Below, one piece after another: positions 44,420 to 55,199 of a DNA stretch of 64,000 bases. A model generated the notes under the pieces. It worked only from the letters and a program-made list of their open reading frames with translations. It was not told the origin of the DNA and ran no database searches. Origin of the DNA: Sarcophilus harrisii (taxonomy: Eukaryota > Chordata > Mammalia > Dasyuromorphia > Dasyuridae). A program made the position numbers and the translations under genes. Position 1 is the first letter of the stretch. Each line of letters begins with the position of its first letter. The stretch spans positions 271,511,181-271,575,180 of the forward strand of contig NC_045430.1 of NCBI RefSeq assembly GCF_902635505.1. Direction: 5' to 3'.

Positions 44420-45405
44420 TTGGGACTTGGAGGAACAAGCGCAGTTTTGAGTCATTCACTTCCATTTGTGTAATTCTAATTTTTAGTGTATTAATTTTTT
44501 CAGTTCCCATTTTTAGCTCCTTTTGTATTTGGCCAATTGAATAGTTTTGTTCATTGCATTTTTTTTCCTTTTCACAAATTGTTTTTCCAAAAATTAGTAT
44601 CTTTTCCATATCTATTTTGTAAGGCATTACATGCTTTTTCCATTTCATCAAATCTATTTTGTAAGGAGTTATTCTTGCAAAGATCTCATTTCCTTTGCCC
44701 ATTTTTCTTCTAACTCTAAGATCCTTTATGCAACTTTCCAAGAAAGCCTTGTGAAATGGGGACCAGCTCACATCTCCCTTTGGGGCTTCATTTGGAGCTG
44801 TTTTGCTTTTAAGAACCTTAGGATTTGAGGTCTGTTCTCTCTCTCCATAAAAGCCATCTATGGTGAGTTCTTTTTGGTCTTTTACTCACTTTTTTTTTTT
44901 TTTTTAAGGTTTGAGGTCTGCTCAAAGCAAAGTAGCTACAGCTGCTTTAGTTTGGCCTAGGGCAGTTCTGCTGATTAACTTCCTGTGCTGGGTAAACTCG
45001 GCCAGGTCCCGTGTTCTTCTGGGGCTCAGTGGTTTACAATTTGCCTTTTATAGCAGATCTGCCAAACCACCTGTTTGCAACCTTGACAGAATAGCCTAAG
45101 AGGCTCACAGAAGATTCCCAGGTGCGGGGAAGCGGCAGCCCTCTGAATCCCAGCCCCAGCTTCTTGCCTGGTCTCCCTGTGCTGCTGTCTGGGCTCGGCT
45201 GACTGTCCCCCTGCCTGTTTGAAACAGACCTCTTCTGAATTTCTTGCAAGGTATCTCCTTCCGGGAATGTGTTATACTCCAAATATTTGTGGGTTTCTTG
45301 ACTCAAAGACCAGTTTAGAGGCTTAATCTGCTGTTGGTTTGAGAGAAGGTCAAAGGAGGTCAGAGTCGTGTCTTTCTGCCATCTTGGCTCCACCTCATCT
45401 CACAA
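44420..45405 (-). mobile_element. LINE-1 5' fragment: 5' UTR and ORF1 coiled coil, antisense
   Basis: The minus strand starts GGTGGAGCCAAGATGGCAGA at about 45400, the same 5' end as the full L1 at 39153, and runs through a GC-richer 5' UTR to an ORF1 coiled-coil reading (44358-44771: MKWKKHVMPYKIDMEKILIF and KELKMGTEKINTLKIRITQM). It stops there. The ORF1 C-terminal domain, ORF2 and 3' UTR are missing next to it. A T15 run lies near 44891. Confidence 0.8.
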
Positions 45406-45409
45406 GCCC

Positions 45410-46670
45410 AGATTTGAAGAAGGTTCTTTCACACACTCCCTTCCAATCCCAATGAATAAAACTGACAAGTTTCTCTAAGGTGTGATGTCTGTATTGCGCC
45501 CAGACACTTCTGTTATTGAGTTTGACTAAGTCACATAATCAATGTGTGAAATAGGAAACATTCTCTAAAAAATTTCTTTACTGATTGCAAGGATCAACTA
45601 GGTACGAGCAGTAAAGTTCTTCCACCCATTGGATAAAATCAGAGGATGGAGCATTTTCAGATTTACAGAAGCATTAGTTACCCCCCCACACACACCCCCG
45701 TCTATGGATAACAGAAAAGGTGTTAAGCAAAAATATCACAGCAACTGCTTTTAGAGTTGATCTTTAGGAGCCTCTGAGACTAGTGAAAGAACAGGTGGAG
45801 AGAGGGAAAGAGCCCAGAGGGAGAGTCACAATGCTCCCCTGCCCCCTCCAGCCCCCATTTTCACTGGCCAGCTCATGAAGGAGACTGGACCTATGACACA
45901 GTGCCCCCCAACCAGGTACAGAGAGCAATCTGGCTATACACACAGGAATGGAAAGGTCGGGACATGTGACCTGTTCAGAGAGAAGTGTAGCCTCTCTTTA
46001 GATCTGGAAGAAGAGCTCCCAAGAAGGAAGAAAAGACTTCCATCCAATAAGAGCTGTAAGTTTTGTCCCAAGAATTCTCTAAATGAGTCCACAAGCCCCT
46101 GACTCCAGATGAACTTGTATGATAGTCTGTCCCAGAGTTCTGGGGAAAATGTTTTGTACCAATGGTACTCATTTTGCCATCTTGGGGAAAAACTAAATAA
46201 CTATCGGGCTAATTGATAACAAGTGAGTGGTTAATGTGGAGCCCACCAGTGGGGGCTCATGAGCAGCAGTACCAGAAAACTCTCTGATCCTCAGACCCAA
46301 TTTACCCATACAAGAGAAGGCTGGGAAAATGAGTCCAGAGCAACTGCTACACAAGTCTAACTTTCAAGGGAAAAAAGTCTGAAAGACATAGCTATGGTGT
46401 ATAAGAAGGGTGCCTTTGAGAGAGGTATCATTAAAGGAAAAGCTTTAGGGAAAATGAGAAGAAACATTTATTTAGTACCTACTGTGAGCTGAGACTTGTA
46501 AATTACTGGAAGTTTAAGCACTAGAATGCTATAAAAGTGGGGGAAATAATTCTATGCTAGAGACAGGAAAGACAAATGGGCATTCTCACTAGTCAAAGAA
46601 GAGAGTATCAAACTCTCAATGATAGACAAGATCTTAGAGGTCCTTTGGGTAAAACTCAAAATTCTGCATA
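45410..46670. other. Unique intergenic sequence
   Basis: A short C/CA run lies at 45680-45700. No repeat or gene was recognised. Confidence 0.4.
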
Positions 46671-46679
46671 CAACAATAG

Positions 46680-46880
46680 AGCACCTGCCTGTGCCAGGCA
46701 ATTTTTACAAATATTATCTCATTTGATCCAGCAAGGTAAGTGCTATTATTAAACTTATTTTACAGTTGAGGAAAATGAGGCAAATAGGTTAAATTATTTA
46801 CCCAAGGTCACATATCTGATCTGGAGTCAGTGATATCTGAATCAACATCCAACTACAGTTTCTTCTCACTGAACCACCAG
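46680..46880 (-). repeat. MIR-type SINE, antisense
   Basis: GCCTGTGCCAGGCAATTTTT, TATCTCATTTGATCCAGC, TTTACAGTTGAGGAAAATGA and CCAAGGTCACATATCTGATC. Confidence 0.8.
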
Positions 46881-47344
46881 TTAACAAACAGAACAAGTCT
46901 AACCCCATCAGCACCTGTGTGACAAACTTATCTTCTGAGTCTGTTTTCCCAGTGGGAGTCGGGGTTCTGACTGGATAAGTTCCAAAACTTATTTTGTCTA
47001 AATTCCATGAACATATCAACCTGTCAGTCTTGTACGAAGTAGGTACTCAACGTATATATTAAGAGAATGAATCTATTCAGCTGGTTGACCTTATTGGCAA
47101 ATTTATCAGCTGATCAACAAATGTTAACTACTTCTATTATATGTAAAGCCTAAGGAACTGACTGGACAAATGTAAGATCCTGGACGATGGGTCCAAACCA
47201 GAAGCCGATCCCAATCAGTCAATCAACAAATATTTGTTAAAATCTGCTTTGTGCAAGACTCTGATCCATTCTTTGTATCAATAGACCCAAAAATGAAAAC
47301 AGTCTTTAATGGAAAATAACAGGTGCTCAGTAAATTTGTCAGGG

Positions 47345-47720
47345 ATATTTCACTTGGGGTTTGTAAACTTAGTTTTCAAAATATATATTTTTATTTCAAC
47401 ATAATTAGTTTCTTTTGTAAACTTGTTATTATATAACAATTTTTATTTATAAATATATAATATAAATATGTAAATAATATAACACAATTTTATTTATAAT
47501 ATATAACAAATACATAATATTTATATCATTATTTATATAACAATTCTTATTTACAAAAATATAATGTAAATCTATTATAAATAACATAATATCAACATAT
47601 ATATAATGTATATTATGTAACACAATTCTTTAAATATTCTTCTGAGAGAGGATCCCCAGGCTTCAGCAGACTGATCAACAGGGTGGGGTCTATGGCGTGA
47701 AAAAGGTTAAGAACCTTGGT
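47345..47720 (+). mobile_element. Probable hAT-type non-autonomous DNA transposon remnant with AT expansion
   Basis: The right end GGCGTGAAAAAGGTTAAGAA and CCTTGGTTC resembles the mammalian hAT terminal phrase (aaaaaggttaagaacccctg). The left side has TGGGGTTTGTAAACTTAG and TTTCAACATAATTAGTTTC. The middle (47430-47620) is swollen by ATATAA-type simple repeat. No transposase reading is visible. The family is uncertain. Confidence 0.5.
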
Positions 47721-48129
47721 TCATTAGACTGCCTTCTTACATTTACATTCAAGTTTCAGACTGAAGCTGCTTTTCTGAAAGCTCCAGAGTTGAGCCTGGG
47801 GCGGGGGGGGGGGGCCTGATTTGGAGCCAACTGTTCCCCTCAGGTAAGGGATGGTGACAAAAATTCCTTCATTGGGGGCTGAGTCAGCACCCAACAGACA
47901 GAGTTCCCTCTCTTTTCTAGGGACTTCCAGCAAGGAGACCTGGGAAGAGCCAGATGTTCTTTGAATTATCCGGCCTGAAAGGATAGACACAGACTGGGTA
48001 GAGTCCAAAGGAGAAAAGGGTCTCTGCCTCTGGCAAAGGGGGACCGAGGGCTTGAGTTCTCGGGACTGGGACAAGTCCCACATGAGTCTGAATTCCACCT
48101 CTGGGAACACCAGACTTTTTTGCAGAAAT

Positions 48130-48245
48130 AAACCTGTAGAAGGTAGAGACTGCTTTGGTCTGTCTCTATTCCGAGGCTTAGTGCAACACCTGGCACAGAG
48201 AAGGCCCTTAAATTTGCTCATTGATCGACTGATTGATTGGAAACT
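48130..48245 (+). repeat. L2 3' tail
   Basis: AGAAGGTAGAGACTGCTTTG, CACCTGGCACAGAGAAGGCC and CATTGATCGACTGATTGATT. It lies inside an otherwise unique GC-richer stretch (47724-48420) that gives long but meaningless open frames. Confidence 0.6.
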
Positions 48246-48559
48246 GAAGGTCCCTGTTGCAGAAGCAGCCAGCGAGGTCAGAGGGACCCCGTGTCTTAGC
48301 ATGAAGCCATTCTTGGGGGAAGCTAAGGCAGCGTGTGTGGGTGAATGGGTGGGACCATGGGAATCAAGCTCTGGGAAGCAAATAATGACCATTCATTTCA
48401 TATCTGGAGAAGAACCAGCATGAAGAGTTCCCTTCATCGCCAGATGAAGACAAAAAATGTCTGGCGATGAGTGGACCCGGAGTTTGAACCACTACCCCTT
48501 TCCATGGGTGAGCAGGGGCAGGGCTGGGGACAAAGATTTCCTTAATGGAGCCACCTGAC

Positions 48560-48800
48560 CCTTGTGGAAATCAGATTCTTCTTGAGGCAGCTGATGGGGT
48601 GCTGGGTCTGGATTCATCAGGAAGAGTTCAAATCCAACCGCAGATGCTTCCTAGTCAGGCGACCCTGGACAAGTCACTTATCCTGTGTATCTGTTTTCTC
48701 ATCTGTAAAATGAGCTGGAGAAGGAAACTATCATCTTTGCCAAGAAAACCCCAGATGGTGGCACAGAGCTGGACGTGACTGATAAAACGACTGAACACCT
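48560..48800 (+). repeat. MAR1-type SINE, near full length
   Basis: GGAAGAGTTCAAATCCAACC, ACCCTGGACAAGTCACTTAT, ATGAGCTGGAGAAGGAAACT, TTTGCCAAGAAAACCCCAGA and GGACGTGACTGATAAAACGA. Confidence 0.9.
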
Positions 48801-48959
48801 CATAGGACTTCTATAAAAATCAAATGGGATGACATTTGTTTAAAAATCACTCGGTGCAGTGCTTGGCACATAGCAGACTTTATCCCTTTCATTCTAGGAC
48901 CCTCCTGCCTTCTGTCCTAAGCACTGCTTATAAGCCTTTAATAAATGTTCCTTCAATTT

Positions 48960-49418
48960 TTATTCTATAAGAAATGATGAGCAGGCCGATTCCAGGAAGG
49001 CCTGGAGAGACTTCCATGAGCTGATGCTGAGTGAAGCCAGCAGAGCCAGGAGATCATGGGCATGTGATGATCAACAGTGATAGACTTGGCTCTTCTCAGC
49101 AAAGCAGTGATTCAAGACAATTCCAATAGATTTGCCATCGGCAGCTGGAGAGAGCACAATGGAGACTGAATGTGGATCGAAAAATCGTATTTTCACGGTT
49201 TTGTTTGTCTTTTCTCAAGGGTTCTTCCCTTTTGTTCTGATTTTTAACACATGACAAATATCGAAATACATTTAAAAGGATTTCACATGTTTCACCTATA
49301 TCAGATTGGGGAGGAGGGGAGGAAGGAAGGAAGAAAAATTTGGAATACAAAATCTTACAAAAATGAATGTTGTGTATTTGGAAAAATAAAATATTATTGA
49401 TACTTAAAAAAAAAGAGA
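48960..49418 (+). mobile_element. LINE-1 3' end of a different subfamily
   Basis: AAGGCCTGGAGAGACTTCC and AGCTGATGCTGAGTGAAGCC are followed by GACTGAATGTGGATCGAAAA and AATTTGGAATACAAAATCTT, then ATAAAATATTATTGATAC and A9. The 3' UTR end differs from the 425/6273/20986 group and matches the 17220 and 51010 group. No clear TSD was found. Confidence 0.85.
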
Positions 49419-49429
49419 TGCTCATTCAT

Positions 49430-50690
49430 TACTTGGGTAATCATTACAATGGAGACCCCTAGAAGCCCATATCCCCTAATAAACATCATAGCAAATCCTC
49501 ATGCTCAAACTCTCTGAACACAACTGGAAACAACTAAGACACAAGCAATAGAGGGGGAATACCAATGGCAGCCCTACTTCCAACTGCCTGCCTTGGTCAC
49601 CATGGGGCCATGGATACGTGTGCTGTTTCCATCTCCCTAGTTTTAGTAACTAAGTACAGCAGATAGAATTGACCAGGTCATGAATCTAGGAGTTTCTAGA
49701 GGTGACTAGAACCAATAAGACACCCATCAAATAGCAACCACAGGGAGCGTGCTGGTGAGGAACCATTGTGTCCCCATAGCACTGAGAGCAGTGCCAGCAC
49801 ACAGTAGGCACTTACTAAGTACTTCTTGACTGACTGGTCTGTATGTCCCAGTCCAGAACTGAAGTTACTGGCTCTGCCATAACAGTAATAAGCACAGTGG
49901 TGGAATGGGGTGGGGAACATGTTAATAGAAATCTCTTCAAGTCTCAGTTCATTCTCCTCAAGGATCAAGGCAGTAGAGAAGGATTGAAAACTTGGTTTCA
50001 GAGATTTTTGTCCATTTGGTTTTTTTATCTTTTACCAGAAAGATATCATTTTATCTCTTTGGTAAATGTCTTTGGAAATACCAATTGATGTTAATTGGTT
50101 AATGAATATTGAAGAGATCACTAGTCAAAATAATATTGATATCATTGCTTAGATATTGAGAAAGCAATTGATCAATTGCTTACATGATGGGGAGAAATTA
50201 ACAGGTGATGGATATTGGGGAAATCCTATAGATAGGGGTTTGTGAGCTACAGTATCAAAGACCGTCAACCCCCTCCCCCAGGTGCCTCTTAGACACTCTG
50301 AGGAAGATGTACCCAGCCACAGTCCAAGGAGGCCCAACCTGTCAGCACAAGGAGTGTTTAAGGGACTAGGAGCAGAGACTCTGTGCTCCATCTTTGCAGG
50401 AGTATTGTGGATCCTGCCACCAGGCCCTTCTCTTCCCTTGAAAATGTTTCCTGTGTCCTAACCTGGGAGCATTTTGGGCAAGCAGTTGGAAGTAATGGGT
50501 GGGAATGTTTGCTTAAAGATTTGGCTAATGTGGGAAGCTTTAGATTTCTTAATGAACTAGATTTTTATTTTGCTCAATATCGTTATTGATATTGATACCC
50601 CAGCTCTCCAAAACAAACATTTTCAAAAGTAGTAGTGAAATCTTTTTAAAAGAGATTGTCACCAGTATATTTGGGGATGAGCCTCTGACT
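49430..50690. other. Unique intergenic sequence
   Basis: A short L2-like tail (CACACAGTAGGCACTTACTA) lies near 49800. No gene or other repeat was recognised. Confidence 0.4.
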
Positions 50691-50695
50691 TGTGA

Positions 50696-50945
50696 GTGAT
50701 GAAAGGAGAGGGAGGAAGAGAAGAAAAGATAGGAGGGAAGGAAAAAAGGGGGAAACAGAGGAGGCGGAACAGAGATGAAAGGGGAAGGAAGAGCAAGAGA
50801 AGGAAAGAGAAGAGTGTGAGAGTGGAGACAGACTCAGAGATAGAAAGAGATGGACGTAGAGAAAGACAAAGGGAGACAGAGAGAGGGAGGGAAGAAAAGA
50901 GAGAGAAGTGGGTGGGGGCAGGGAGGAAGAGGAAGAAGTGTTTTA
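50696..50945. repeat. Polypurine (GGAAGA/GAGA) tract
   Basis: This is about 250 bases of nearly pure A/G on the + strand. The 113-codon frame across it is a Lys/Arg/Glu composition artefact. Confidence 0.9.
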
Positions 50946-51976
50946 GGGGAATGCTTCCAGGAATTGCCTCCCATGTGCTCAGGGAGATTATCTCTCTGAA
51001 GTCATTCTTTACAAAACATTTTTTTGTTTTATTATGAACTTAACAATCATCTACAAACATTTCAAGGTACAAAGAATAACAGGAAAAAGTATTCATGAGA
51101 AATTTTGAGCTTGCCACTATAGTTTTCTCAGATTATATATGCATAGTCATGCAAAACATTTCCATATTAGTCATGTTGTAAAAGAAAACATAGATCAAAA
51201 GAAAAAACCTCAAGAAAAATTAAATTAAACAAATGTACTTCAATCTGCATTCAGGCACTATCGGCTCTTTCTCTGGGGATGGACAGAATTTTTCAACATA
51301 AGTCCTTCAGAGTTGTCTTGGATCATTGTATGGCTAAGAATAGCTAAATCATTCACAGCTGATCCTCTTATAATAGTGCTGTAACTTTGCACACAGTACA
51401 TATCACCTAGCTTCAGCTCGTATAAAGTCTTTCCGAGTTTTTGTGAACATCCTGCTCATCGTTTCTTATAGCACAATAATATTCCATCATAAGCAAACAT
51501 CACAATTTGTTCAGCCGTTTCCCAATTGATGGACGGCTCATTTTCCATTTCTTTGTCACCAGAAAAGAGCTGCTATAAAAATTTTTGTACATTTTTCTCC
51601 TTTCCCTTTTGTTTTTTATCTCTTTCGGGAGATATATCTAATGGTGATAATGCTAGATCAAAGAGTGTTCATGATTTTAAAGTCCTTTGGACACAGTTCC
51701 AAATTTCTCTCTACAGAATAATTGGGTTAGTTTACAACTTTACCAAGAGTCTATTAACGTCTCATTTTCCCCACATCTCCAAAATCGGTTATTTCTCTTT
51801 TCTACCGTTAGCTGATCTAACAGGTTTGAGGTACAACCTCAGAATTGCTTTAATCTGCATTTCTCCAGTCAATAGTTAGAATATTTTTTTCATATGGCTA
51901 GAGATAGTTTTGATTATTTCATCTGAAAATTGTTGATATCTTTTGATTATTTATCAATTGAGAATTGGCTCTTTAG

Positions 51977-52597
51977 TGTGGTGTTCTTTTTCCAAAACAC
52001 AGCTAGGTGATAAAAAGTTCAGATCTTTTATTGTGTCCTCCAATATAGCTCGGTTAGCTCAGAGACCTATCTCTCTGCTTGAGCTCTTGCAGTTTTGTCC
52101 TTGGCTTCTGCTTCTGCTTTCTTCAGCCTCCAGCCAGCACCAAGTTGGAAGATGCAATGAATCTCTTGCCTCGAAGATAGGGCTTGTGGGCTTCCTCCCA
52201 GAGTCTCCAAATCCAAGTAAACTCCCTCAAGCTCTAAGAGCTTCCTGTATATATGATTTCCCAAAGGTTAATTCCTCCTTCTGGAGAAAGAGGGATTCTG
52301 AGTTATCTCCCAGAGTGCTCTCTGGCCCTAAGGGAGGTGTGAATTCGGATATCTCTTTCTAAATCCTGAACTCTCTCAAACGTGTGAACTCCATTGATAC
52401 TTAGTACTTAGATACTTATGAGCTCTCTAAAGGTGTGAACACAAGCATCATTTCTATCAGTTGTACTTAGGACCTTGTTTCAAGTTCTGGCCCAAAATAT
52501 CTCCTAAGATCAAATCAATCATATTGAACCATGCCAAATTAGATAATTATTGTCTCTATCAATTCTAATGGCTTAAAACTTTGTAAAGATTACAACA
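51977..52597 (-). mobile_element. Solo LTR of an endogenous retrovirus, fossil, inside L1
   Basis: A 621-base block begins TGTGGTGTTC and ends GATTACAACA (TGT...ACA termini) and is flanked by the direct repeat CTTTAG (51971-51976 and 52598-52603). L1 ORF2 sequence resumes on the far side. On the minus strand a TATATA box (about 52247-52253) precedes AATAAA (52027-52032) by about 215 bases, which gives the orientation. A 6-base TSD is typical of class II-type and some other retroviruses. No internal region is left. It is younger than its host L1. Confidence 0.75.
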
Positions 52598-52989
52598 CTT
52601 TAGTTGTATGAATACTTCTCTATATTTTTGAGAAATAAGTCTTTCATCAGAGAAACTTGCTTCAAGTTTTTTTTTCCCAGATACTTTTGCTAATTCTATT
52701 TTTATCCTATTTCCCCCATTTATTCTATTCTGTCTCTCCTTTCACCCTGTCTCTCCTCAAAAGATTCTCACTTTCCCTCATTCACTTCTCTCTTCTTTCC
52801 CTCCATTGTAAAAGCTTTTTCTTGCCTCATCTGTGTGAGATCATTTATCCCATTTTCCTTCTCTCTGGCTTTTTTTCCTGCTGCATTCCTTTCTCTTTAA
52901 TTTTATTTTTCAAGCTATTATACCTTCATATTCAACTCATACCTGTGCCTTGTATCTATATATACTTTTTCTACCTGCCCTAATAATGA

Positions 52990-53111
52990 GAAAGTTTTTA
53001 CAAGTGTCAAGGATCATTTTCTCATGTAGGAATATCAATAGTTAAACTTTGAAAGTTTTTACAAGTGTCAAGGATCATTTTCTCATGTAGGAATATCAAT
53101 AGTTAAATTTT
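52990..53111. repeat. 61-bp tandem duplication, almost perfect
   Basis: Units 52990-53050 and 53051-53111 match at 60 of 61 positions by eye (GAAAGTTTTTACAAGTGTC to GTTAAAC/TTTT). It lies inside the old L1 ORF1 side, so it is much younger than that L1. Confidence 0.93.
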
Positions 53112-53549
53112 AAGTCCCTTATAATTTCCCTTTTCTGATTACCTTTTTATGCTTTTCTTGAGTCATATTGGAAGTCAAATTTTCTTTTCAGTTCTGTTTT
53201 TTTTTTCCATCAAGAAATCTTGAGAGCCCTTTATTTCATTGAATATCCATTTTCCTCCTGAATGATTATACTCAGTTTTGCTGGGTGGGTGAATGTTGGT
53301 TGTAATCCTAGCTTCTTTCCCCTCCAGAATATCATATTCTAAGCTTTAATGTGGAAACTGCTAAATCTTGTGTTATCTTGACTACACTTATGCCATACTC
53401 GATATTGTTTCTTTTTGGCTGCTTGCAATATTTCCATTTTGCCCTAGGAACTCTGGAATATTGTACTTCTCTTTCAAGAGTTGATTGGTGGATTCTTTCA
53501 ATTTCTATTTTACTGGTTCTAGAATTCAGGAGAATTTACCTTGATAATT

Positions 53550-53805
53550 TCTTTTTTTAAATAAAAGCTTTATATTTTCAAAATATATGCAAAGATAATT
53601 TGTGGTTGCTATGTACAATGTTCTCTTCACTTAGCATCAGTTCATATAAGATGAAAACATTGTTGTTATGATAGACTTGGCTCTTTCAGCAATGAGGTGA
53701 TTCAGGCCAATTCCAATAGACTTGTGATGGAGAGAGCATCTGCATCCAGAGAGAGAAGTGTGGGGACTGAATGTGGATCACAGCATAGTATTCATTGTTT
53801 TTTGA
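53550..53805 (+). mobile_element. Small L1 3'-end insertion with inverted part
   Basis: At 53560-53645 an antisense L1 tail (AAAAGCTTTATATTTTCAAA, CACTTAGCATCAGTTCATAT) is followed by sense sequence (GATAGACTTGGCTCTTTCAG, GAGTGTGGATCACAGC-like) to 53800. Host ORF1 resumes afterwards (TCATAAAGTCATTAGTTTCC). It looks like a tiny 5'-inverted L1. Confidence 0.55.
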
Positions 53806-53929
53806 TTTCTCATAAAGTCATTAGTTTCCATTTGCTCAATTCTGCTTTTTAAGGAATTATTTTCTTCAGTGAGTTTTTTTCCTTTTCCATTTGATGGATA
53901 TTACTTTTTTTTTTTTTAAAGACAAATTG

Positions 53930-54112
53930 TACTTTGTGTTCTTTTCTTTTAATTATAATTTTTATTGACAGAACATATGCCTGGGTAATTTTTTTACAAC
54001 ATTGTCCCTTGCACTCATTTCTGTTCCAACTTTTCCCTTCCCTTCCTCTACTCCCTCCCCTAGATGGTAGGCAGTCTTATTATACATGTTAAATATGTTA
54101 AAATATTGAATA
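53930..54112 (-). mobile_element. Short L1 3' UTR insertion, antisense
   Basis: AATTTTTATTGACAGAACAT, GCCTGGGTAATTTTTTTACA and CTCCCCTAGATGGTAGGCAG are the reverse complement of the young L1 3' UTR. Old ORF1 coiled-coil sequence continues on both sides. Confidence 0.75.
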
Positions 54113-54256
54113 CTATTTAAGTAGTTTTTTCGTCACTGAATTTTCATGTCTATTTTTCCATTTAGTTAATTCTGTTTTTTAAACATTCTTCTCATCATTA
54201 ACTTTTGTACCTCTTTTACCAGTTTGCCTAATCTGTTTTTAAGGAGTTATGTTATT

Positions 54257-54279
54257 TGTGTGTGTGTGTGTGTGTGTGT
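54257..54279. repeat. (GT)n microsatellite
   Basis: About 11 GT units lie inside the old L1 ORF1. Confidence 0.95.
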
Positions 54280-55199
54280 CTCATGTACCAAGCTGTTGAT
54301 TCATTTTTCGTGATTTTCTTCCATTGCTCTTCCTGGCTTTAGTTCTTCGATGGCCTGATGCTAATTTATATTTTTCTTGGAGGCTCTGGATGTTGTAAGA
54401 GCTTTGACTTTATCTATTTCTGAGTACATGTTTTGAACTTTTTTTGTCATGATAGTAATTTTCTATGGTCAGAATTTTTTCTTGTTTTTTCCCCCCCAAC
54501 TTATTCTTTTTGTTCTTTGCTCGTTTTCTTGACTTTTAACTCTTTGTTAAAGTAGGGCTCTGCTTTCAGGATAGATGCAGCTGCTTCAAGGGGTACTTCT
54601 AGAAACTTACAAGTTTTCAGTTTTTCCAAGGTGATATGATCTAAGGAAAGGTGTTTCCTATTCTCCTGGCCCGTGAGTGACCACAAACACGCTTTTCTGT
54701 GCTGGAATTGTGAGATGGGTCCCTGTTCCACTGTGGCTACAAGCTCTGGCGTCCAGTGCTCCTCCTCATTTTGGGATTACTGCTTAGGACTGCAACCCAG
54801 ATCCAAGTATGGGAAAGGTGACAGAATCCTTCCTCGGTGCTAGCAAAGAGACCCCTGTAATCTTTCTGACCAGTAGTTTGACCCCTTTACTATCTGTGGT
54901 CTGACACTCTTGAATCGGCTGTTGCCTCTGCTGATTCAGCAGCTCCCAATGCCTGCTCCTGGTTTGCAGGAGACAGGGCTGTGGGCCAACACTCGATTTT
55001 GCTCAATGCAACAGACTTCTCCTGCCATTGTCTTTGATGGGAAAATTTATTTCATCCCATCTTTTTGTGGATTCTGCTGCTCCAGGAATTATTTTTATGG
55101 CATCATTTAAAAAGTGTTTAGAGGGTTTTGGGGAAGAATTCAGGCAATGCACTCCCTTTATTCCACTATTTTGACTCCACTCCCCCTGCATGATTTTTA

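Larger units (their letters stand above)
51010..55190 (-). mobile_element. Old LINE-1, antisense, internally deleted and hit by later insertions
   Basis: On the minus strand the order is 5' end (near 55185, GGAGTCAAAATAGTGGAA, a decayed form of GGAGCCAAGATGGCGGAG), 5' UTR (55185-54560), ORF1 (54560-53220 with two interruptions), inter-ORF T-rich region (52690-52980), a short ORF2 remnant, ORF2 C-terminus and 3' UTR (51976-51010). Most of ORF2 is gone. ORF1 landmarks such as GGCTGCTTGCAATATTTCC and GGATTCTTTCAATTTCTATT (+ strand) are clear. Confidence 0.75.

Noticed and set aside
47724-48392. Minus-strand open frame of 222 codons
   Set aside because: It crosses an L2 tail and a G-run and contains no conserved motif.
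50696-51037. 113-codon basic protein frame
   Set aside because: It is a translation of a polypurine simple repeat.
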